Part shown: one piece after another, positions 6,067 through 10,604 of the stretch
Layout of the letters: every line of letters begins with the position of its first letter
Position numbering within the stretch: the stretch's first letter is position 1
NCBI GenBank assembly: GCA_046597455.1
Contig: JBKJKJ010000601.1
Span: 1 to 10,604 of the forward strand
Direction: 5' to 3'
DNA: 10,604 bases
Source: JAQGMV01 sp046597455
GTDB taxonomy: Bacteria > Pseudomonadota > Gammaproteobacteria > Burkholderiales > SG8-41
Position numbers and translations under genes: made by a program
The notes under the pieces: generated by a model
What the model was told of the DNA's origin: nothing
Seen by the model: the letters and a program-made list of their open reading frames with translations, nothing else
Database searches by the model: none

Positions 6067-7302
6067 TCAGGTTGCCGGATGAATCTGCCGGTCCGGAACG
6101 ATCGAGTTGCGCCCCAGAAACTGATATTGCTCGTCGGTGCTCGCCCGGCACAGACTGCGCAACCGCCACAATGCGGCACCGAGCACGGTTTCCCTGAACA
6201 GCCAATCCTCGACGCGCCTGCTCGTGGCGTAACCGGGCTGGATGGTGATGGCCTCCGTGTAATACGCCTTCAAATCCTCGTAGGCCAGTTTGAGGACGCG
6301 CGCGGCCGGCATGTCGTCGCGCGGACACTCGGTCGCCTGATCCGCGAGGAACGCTGACAGATATTTTCCTGCCTGCACGATGGGCAATCCACTGGGCCCC
6401 ACAGTGGTGCGCCCGCGTCGGATGACGGCAAGCTCGTACCACGGCCCGAGCGAGCCGATCTCGTTGAGGAGCGCGATGCCGATCTCACTGGTCGGCGCCG
6501 TGGCGTCCGGGGGCGGCGGAAAGTCGATGGAACAGAACATGCCGTCCATCGCGTCTGCACCGCCCCCCACGCTTGCCGCCGGCACGTCTTCCGGATAGTC
6601 GACGAGCACCGGCCCATGCGGGGCATCGAGAAGCGCGAAGGCCGCCCCCAGCACGCGTTTCTGAAACCCGGGATCATTGGGCACGCCCAGTGGCCGCCCC
6701 AGTTCGAACGGAACCCACAGCGCTCGCGGCGGCATGGTGCGTTCGGAATGAATGCGGATCAGGCTGATCTGCGTCGTCGCAAGGCCTTCTTCCTCGAGAT
6801 ATATCGCCAGCCCGCCCACGGCGCGCGTGCACTTGGGTCATATCGGCACCAGCAAGACCGTGTCGACACCATCGGTGCGCATCGTGCGTGCAATGGCGCG
6901 GGCGGAGTGCTCGAGCTCGGCAGGGTGAGGCGCGCCCGAAACGGTAAAATGGAAGCTCGCGACCGACCCGATAACCCCCTCCTTCGCCATTTCGTGCAGT
7001 CGCTGCAGCGGAAAGCAGACGTTGAGGTCCTGCTGAAATCCGGTGCGGTCAAAATTTACCGACGAGTGGCTCATGACCACATCGCCGGGATCGACGTCAC
7101 CGGGAATGATGCGAAAGCCTGTCTCGTTTCGCTGATAGACGGCATCGCTGCGCAAATTCAAAGCGGCGGTGGAGACGATGGCGATGCGGCGCCGGTTCAG
7201 CGGCGGACCCTTCATCCAGGGACGTCGTCCCTCGAATCCCGAGCAATCGAGGGTCTCCATCATGGTGCGTTCTCCGAGCGGTATGTCTTCCAGGCGGGCC
7301 AT
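6067..7302 (-). CDS. GrdB/PrdB-like selenoprotein reductase, copy 2 (in-frame UGA = Sec155)
   Basis: Reading through the UGA at 6840-6838 gives a 411-residue protein, the same length as copy 1 and alignable to it end to end. Shared features in order: N-terminal MARL, RIIPGD (64-69), VMSHSSVNFDRTGFQQDLNV (76-95), FPLQRLHEM, then GVDTVLLVPI-U-PKCTRAVGGL, PRALWVPFELGRPLG (192-206), Cys257 (MFCSIDF) and RRGRTTVG. The redox motif is UxxC (Sec155, Cys158). Copy 1 has an additional Cys two residues on where this copy has Arg. By family knowledge it is the selenol-bearing catalytic subunit of a reductive-cleavage enzyme; substrate unknown, no classic partner subunits nearby. AAGGA stands seven bases before the ATG. 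It follows the AhpD-like selenoprotein by 80 bases and is probably in the same operon. Divergence between the copies suggests different substrates or a heteromer. Confidence 0.88.
6811..6840 (-). promoter_or_regulatory. Sec UGA codon and candidate bacterial SECIS hairpin, GrdB-like copy 2
   Basis: The UGA is 6840-6838. The core stem CGCC (6823-6820) pairs with GGCG (6816-6813) around loop GTG (6819-6817); one mismatch below, then a further C-G pair. Loop position (18 bases after UGA) and sequence GCC-GTG-GGC are identical to copy 1, although flanking codons differ. The stem is weaker than in copy 1, so the assignment rests partly on that conservation. Confidence 0.62.
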
Positions 7303-7307
7303 GAGTG

Positions 7308-7322
7308 CGTCCTTCGATGGGT
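7308..7322 (-). repeat. Leader repeat shared by the AhpD-like and GrdB-like copy 2 genes
   Basis: In transcript sense ACCCATCGAAGGACG occurs just before the copy 2 start, containing its ribosome binding site. A near-identical ACCCATCGAAGACG (8031-8018) precedes the AhpD-like start at a similar distance. The match may reflect duplication of a leader or a shared translational control site. Confidence 0.5.
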
Positions 7323-7382
7323 TGCTCGGTTGCAGCGTGCGGCGCGCGGGGACTTGGCGCGCGAGATGTCTTACGCGCGGAT

Positions 7383-8009
7383 CTAAACCAGGTTCACCAG
7401 TTTTTCAACGTACGCATGCAGATCCTCCCGGCTGGCACCGGCACGCCCGCCCTGCGCCTGAAGCTCGGGGCCTTCGAGCTCGATTTGCAGCGAATCCATG
7501 AAGCGGTTCATCAGACCTCGAAAGGCTGCCACCGTGGTCAATTCGACAATCTCCGTGCTGTCGAAATATCTGGAAAGTTCTGCATAGGCTTCATCGTCAT
7601 CGCGAGCCTTGTTCCAGGTGACGAGCTCGGCCCATCTGATAACGGCCTTCTCACGATCACCGAAAAGCGGACTCGTCAGATAGTCGTCCGCACTCAGTGC
7701 ATCGAGTTGCGCCTCGGTCCAACCTGCCGTTCGCCCGACCAGGCGATTATGCTTTATTCAGTATCGACACGCGTTGAGCGCCGAGACTTTGATCATGGCC
7801 AGCGCGCGGGTCCTGGCGTCGAGCTTGCACCCCAGACCGTCCTTCTGAAGCACGGCCTGCAGCGGCAGCAGGAACTTCACGATGGCGGGTGAGTGAGCGA
7901 ATACCCGCATCGAGTTGGCAACCCGGCCGTTGAAGCTGTTCGCCGCCTCGAATGCAGCGCGCACCTCTTCAGAGGCGTCGTCGTTCTGAACGAAAGGTAA
8001 TCTGGCCAT
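7383..8009 (-). CDS. AhpD-like / carboxymuconolactone decarboxylase family selenoprotein (CxxU, Sec84)
   Basis: The frame opens with MARLPFVQNDDAS, runs 83 codons to a UGA (7760-7758), and continues uninterrupted to TAG at 7383, giving 208 residues, a normal length for this family. The residues before the UGA are LDARTRALAMIKVSALNACRY and then U-IKHN: this is the family redox site (xNxCxYC...H) with Sec84 replacing the second Cys of CxxC. Cys81 is the partner, and His87 is three residues on (often four). AhpD-type proteins are thiol peroxidases or reductants of peroxiredoxins; others are decarboxylases or dehalogenase-like, so substrate is open. After the UGA, family-like sequence continues (WTEAQLDALSADDY, FGDREKAVIRWAELVTW, EIVELTTVAAFRGLMNRF). 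GAGGT lies just upstream of ATG. It is the first gene of the predicted selenoprotein operon. A truncated 83-residue gene is the alternative but leaves the conserved 3' half unexplained. Confidence 0.88.
7731..7760 (-). promoter_or_regulatory. Sec UGA codon and candidate bacterial SECIS hairpin, AhpD-like gene
   Basis: The UGA is 7760-7758. After 11 bases TCGCCT (7746-7741) pairs with GGGCGA (7736-7731): five Watson-Crick pairs and one closing U-G, with tetraloop GGTC (7740-7737). The loop equals the GGUC apical loop of the E. coli fdhF SECIS, at 17 bases after the UGA against 18 in fdhF. This is the best-looking of the three elements. Confidence 0.78.
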
Positions 8010-8017
8010 TGATACCT

Positions 8018-8031
8018 CGTCTTCGATGGGT
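8018..8031 (-). repeat. Leader repeat upstream of the AhpD-like gene
   Basis: In transcript sense ACCCATCGAAGACG, matching the leader of GrdB-like copy 2 (7322-7308) except for one extra base there. Confidence 0.5.
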
Positions 8032-8041
8032 CGGTGAATCG

Positions 8042-8080
8042 TGACCGCGAAGGGTAGTCTGCTCCGGATGTCGCGGTCAA
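8042..8080 (-). promoter_or_regulatory. Candidate promoter of the selenoprotein operon with flanking 9-bp dyad
   Basis: In the 112-base gap after the Bug gene, the minus strand has TTGACC (8080-8075, 5 of 6 for -35), an 18-base spacer and TACCCT (8056-8051, weak -10). A perfect 9-bp inverted repeat encloses it: TGACCGCGA (8042-8050 on the plus strand) and TCGCGGTCA (8071-8079), 20 bases apart. One arm overlaps the -35 box, the other the predicted start. This looks like a repressor-operator arrangement for the AhpD-like and GrdB-like copy 2 genes; the regulator is unknown. Confidence 0.5.
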
Positions 8081-8121
8081 GGCGACTGCTGGCGCCTCGT
8101 GTTCAAGCGACAGGGGTGTCG

Positions 8122-9090
8122 CTATTCCAGCTGGATGCCCGCGGCCTTGATGACTTTCGCCCACTTCGACACCTCATCTCGCACGTAGGCCGCCCATTCT
8201 TTCGGCGTGCCGTGCATCGACTCCGCGCCCAGGCCTGCCAAGCGCTCGCGCATGCCCGGCAGCTGCACGATGCGATTGATTTCAGAATTGATTCGATTGA
8301 CGGATTCTTCGGGCATTCCACGGGGGCCGAACAGGGCGATCCAGTTGCGCGACTCGAAGTCCGGCAACGCGGCTTCCATCATGGTCGGCACGTCCGGAAG
8401 TGACGGATGTCGCTGCGCGCTGGTTATCGCGAGCGGTCGCACGCGCTTCGAATGCACCAGCGGGATGATCGATGGGGTAGGCGCGAATATCATGGTGATC
8501 TCCCCGCTGGCCACAGCGGCATTCCCCTGCGCCGTGCCACGGTAAGGCACATGCAGCAGTTTCAATCCGGTGCGCATCTGGAACAGTTCCGCCGTCAGAT
8601 GCGGCCCTCCGCCTGCGCCGCCCGATCCGAAAGTGAGTTGCCCCGGTCGCGATTTTGCGAAAGCAACGAGCTCACGCACCGATTTGACCGACAGCGAAGG
8701 GTGCACACCGAGCACAAAAGGCACCGAAGCCATGATCGAGATCGGCTCCAGGTCTGTGAGCAGGTCGTACGGCAGCTTGCGAAACAGACTGTATGACATG
8801 GCAATCGAGCCCGGTGCGTTGAGCAGCGTGTAGCCGTCCGGCGGACTGCGCGCCACGATTTCCGCCCCGATGTTGCCCGAAGCGCCCGGCCGATTGTCGA
8901 CGACGAAAGGCTGCCCGAGGCTCTTCGTCAGTTCCGCCAGCACCAGACGTCCGATCACGTCGTTGCCCGCGCCTGCGGGATAGCCGACGATCACCCGCAC
9001 CGATCGCGCCGGATAGGTTTGGGCCTGCGACCATCCGCTCGCGGCCAGCAGTGCAATGACCGTTATCGAACGCCAGCTCCGCGCGACCAT
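8122..9090 (-). CDS. Bug family tripartite tricarboxylate transporter substrate-binding protein (TctC-like)
   Basis: A 322-residue periplasmic binding protein. A signal peptide (residues 1-24, ending near WSQAQ-TYP) precedes the usual start YPARSVRVIVGYPAGAGND. Other Bug signatures follow: FVVDNRPGASGNIGAEIVA, LTFGSGGAGGGPHLTAELFQ, HVPYRGTAQGNAAVASGEI, and LPDVPTMMEAALPDF in the second lobe. Bug proteins bind small carboxylates or related organic acids and are expanded in Burkholderiales; most, as here, have no TctA/TctB permease genes adjacent. The ribosome site GGAGGAGG is strong. A TATATT box at 9138-9133 could act as a -10 element, but no good -35 accompanies it. Its position ahead of the selenoprotein genes allows a role in taking up their substrate (inference). 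Confidence 0.93.
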   Translation of the reverse strand: MVARSWRSITVIALLAASGWSQAQTYPARSVRVIVGYPAGAGNDVIGRLVLAELTKSLGQPFVVDNRPGASGNIGAEIVARSPPDGYTLLNAPGSIAMSYSLFRKLPYDLLTDLEPISIMASVPFVLGVHPSLSVKSVRELVAFAKSRPGQLTFGSGGAGGGPHLTAELFQMRTGLKLLHVPYRGTAQGNAAVASGEITMIFAPTPSIIPLVHSKRVRPLAITSAQRHPSLPDVPTMMEAALPDFESRNWIALFGPRGMPEESVNRINSEINRIVQLPGMRERLAGLGAESMHGTPKEWAAYVRDEVSKWAKVIKAAGIQLE

Positions 9091-9144
9091 AACTGCCTCC
9101 TCCGAATGAGATCGTTTTTTTGGCTGGTTGAGAATATACGCGTT

Positions 9145-10317
9145 TCAACGCGCGGTTCGTTGACCAGCGGCCTGAGCAGGCGTGCTGCCGTAGATCTCCG
9201 AGTCCGGATTGAATGCGAGCCAGGCAAAAGCGAAATGCACGCCGCTATCAACCGCTTTGAGACGGCGTCCCTGAAGCGCGCCGGCCACGGCGCGTCCGAA
9301 GAGATCCCATTCGGTGCCCGTCTCGCGATCGACGATCCGGCTTCCCCGGCGCTCGAAATGCAGCACCCTCTTTTCGACTTTTCGACTGTATGCCGCGGCG
9401 GCGGCGATCTCCCTCGAGTCGCGGATACGCTCGGCGTCGAGCGCCGAAAGCATGCCCTCCCGACTGAAAACGGCGACCGGCTCTCCTGCGAGGTCGTCGT
9501 TGATCACCGGCTCGCTTTTGAGCGCGCCGAGAGGATAAATCCGCACCCGCCCGCCTTGGGTGATGCCCAGGACGCGCTCCATCGCGGGAAGCCGCGGGTC
9601 GAGGGGATCGTGAAACAGGAAAGGCCGGTCTCCGATGCGATCGTATCCGCGATAGGGATTGCGGCCATACGGCCGAGAATATCCGGTGTCCCGTGACAGC
9701 ACCTTGCCGCGCGGATGCGCGTGCCTGAAGTCTGCGAACGACGCGATCGTCGAGGATAGCCGCTCGAGCGCAGTGCCCGCGTAGTGCCCGACAATCCCCT
9801 TGCCAGTGAACTGCTGCCACCAGCTCTGCGTGTGCCGGTCATACATCACGAGGTCGCTTTTGCGCAGCTTCCCGGTGGTTCCGAAGTCGAGCACCCGGCC
9901 ATCGACGCGCCTTTCGAAGACGATCGAGGCATTACATAGCGGACAGAAAGTCACCGCAACCGGCGTCGAGCCGATTGTGTCGTTGACGATTTCATGGAAC
10001 ATCAGTATCTGCAGCGGATAAGCGCGGGCCTCACCATTGCGCTCGACCACGATCACGGGCTCTCGCGCGTCCAGCCAGCGCGCGGCCGCCTCCGGATCGA
10101 TGAACTTTGGACGGTCGAGGGCCGGAATGCCGTCTTTCCCGGGCCCGCCGGACATGATCTCACCGAGCTCGACGGTGCGCTTGTTGAAATCGGTTCGAGG
10201 CCACTCGGCCTGCCAGCGCGGATCGGCCGCAGCAGATACAGGTCCAACGCTCAATAAGATCAATAAGGCGGCCCGCATCGCCGCCGCGGGCGGTGCGCCC
10301 ATCGTTACGGTCTTCAT
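9145..10317 (-). CDS. DUF3179 domain-containing exported protein
   Basis: A 390-residue protein with an N-terminal signal sequence; the hydrophobic core begins after an internal Met14 (MRAALLILLSVGPVSAAA), so translation may start there, although AGGAG seven bases before the first ATG favours 10317. The DUF3179 signature is clear: PVAVTFCPLCNASIVFERR with a CxxC at C125/C128, then LDFGTTGKLRKSDLVMYDR, QSWWQQFTGKGIVG, and the C-terminal TEWDLFGRA and FAFAWLAFNPDSEIYG. The biochemical function of DUF3179 is not established; the CxxC suggests metal binding or a redox role. It lies 54 bases ahead of the Bug gene in the same direction. Confidence 0.9.
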   Translation of the reverse strand: MKTVTMGAPPAAAMRAALLILLSVGPVSAAADPRWQAEWPRTDFNKRTVELGEIMSGGPGKDGIPALDRPKFIDPEAAARWLDAREPVIVVERNGEARAYPLQILMFHEIVNDTIGSTPVAVTFCPLCNASIVFERRVDGRVLDFGTTGKLRKSDLVMYDRHTQSWWQQFTGKGIVGHYAGTALERLSSTIASFADFRHAHPRGKVLSRDTGYSRPYGRNPYRGYDRIGDRPFLFHDPLDPRLPAMERVLGITQGGRVRIYPLGALKSEPVINDDLAGEPVAVFSREGMLSALDAERIRDSREIAAAAAYSRKVEKRVLHFERRGSRIVDRETGTEWDLFGRAVAGALQGRRLKAVDSGVHFAFAWLAFNPDSEIYGSTPAQAAGQRTAR

Positions 10318-10542
10318 GGCTCGTCTCCTGTGGAGGGTGCATGCGCTGTTGCCCGCTTTAATTCCGGACCACCCTCGAGGGCGATGAGACCCGGCTTCAT
10401 GGATGGACCTTACGCGCCTTCCCGCAAAAAAGTCTGTGAGTACGCAACCCCCTCATGGGTCTCATGCGCACGACGGTCAAGGCAATCGAAATCAAAGCGT
10501 TCGGTCGAACGCGCGCCTCGTCATCATTGAAGGAGATCCAAC
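10318..10542. other. Divergent intergenic region
   Basis: These 225 bases separate the DUF3179 gene (minus) from the gene beginning at 10543 (plus) and should hold both promoters. Visible items are a perfect 10-bp palindrome CCCTCGAGGG (10372-10381), an A run (10427-10432) and a small direct repeat CTCATG. No convincing -10/-35 pair could be chosen on either strand. Confidence 0.4.
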
Positions 10543-10604
10543 ATGCTTACGTACAAATGGACAGCGATCGCGATGGGTTTAACGTTGGTCGCGGGAGTCG
10601 CCAG
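10543..10604 (+). CDS. 5' end of a gene for an exported protein (partial)
   Basis: Twenty codons are visible before the window ends. AAGGAGA stands seven to eight bases before the ATG. The product begins MLTYKWTAIAMGLTLVAGVA, a short basic start followed by a hydrophobic stretch with small residues at the end, as in a Sec signal peptide. The protein cannot be identified. It is divergent from the DUF3179 gene. Confidence 0.65.
   Translation, partial: MLTYKWTAIAMGLTLVAGVA

Noticed and set aside
5539..6357. Plus-strand open frame of 272 codons over tetR and the end of GrdB-like copy 2
   Set aside because: It spans a promoter region and two minus-strand genes; composition is low-information and no motif is present.
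6067..6819. Separate gene starting at GTG 6819
   Set aside because: Same situation as copy 1: in-frame continuation past a Sec UGA with no independent start signal.
7305..7892. Long plus-strand open frame opposite the AhpD-like gene
   Set aside because: It is antisense to a conserved protein, has no family resemblance and reflects GC-rich codon bias.
10408..10440. ECF-sigma-type promoter (GGACCTT ... GTCTG) before the gene at 10543
   Set aside because: Spacer is too long for the usual ECF spacing and the boxes are only partial matches.
1..10604. CRISPR arrays, insertion sequences, transposase or integrase genes
   Set aside because: No spaced direct repeats, terminal inverted repeats or recombinase motifs were seen; the tRNA-Cys has no adjacent integrase or duplicated 3' end in the window.

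Overview
The window is GC-rich, compact bacterial DNA. It carries a Bug-type (TctC-like) periplasmic binding protein, a fused-type or free-standing SelD, a GST and a TetR regulator, with Shine-Dalgarno-led genes. This suggests a betaproteobacterium (Burkholderiales-like, environmental). The taxon is inferred from gene content only.

The main point is that this is a selenium region. The left end holds the C-terminus of selenophosphate synthetase (SelD). On the minus strand, three genes each contain one in-frame UGA exactly where the family has its redox-active Cys/Sec, and each is therefore best read through that UGA as a selenoprotein: a carboxymuconolactone decarboxylase/AhpD-like protein with a CxxU motif (8009..7383), and two GrdB/PrdB-like reductases with UxxC motifs (7302..6067 and 5253..4018). 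A conventional gene caller would report each as two broken pieces. In all three, a hairpin whose loop starts about 17-18 nt after the UGA fits a bacterial SECIS element.

Layout, plus strand: selD 3' end (2..319), a CcdA/DsbD-type membrane thiol carrier (316..987, overlapping the selD stop), a glutathione-reductase-like flavoprotein (1053..2402), and a TVP38/VTT membrane protein (2487..3104). A nested inverted repeat at 3134..3174 separates these convergent units. Minus strand, in transcription order from the right: DUF3179 protein (10317..9145), Bug binding protein (9090..8122), a promoter with flanking dyad (about 8042..8080), the AhpD-like selenoprotein, GrdB-like selenoprotein copy 2, a TetR regulator with its own promoter (5907..5323), GrdB-like copy 1, a GST (3971..3279) and tRNA-Cys (3252..3180). 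At the right edge a divergent plus-strand gene for an exported protein begins at 10543.

Working hypothesis (inference): SelD supplies selenophosphate. The AhpD-like CxxU protein and two stand-alone GrdB-like UxxC proteins form a selenium-dependent redox or reductive-cleavage pathway controlled by the TetR protein. The GST, the CcdA-like carrier and the GR-like flavoprotein are candidate thiol or electron partners. None of the usual glycine/proline reductase partners (GrdA, GrdC/D, GrdE/PrdA) is in the window, and no selA, selB or selC is visible, so these must lie elsewhere if the reading is right.
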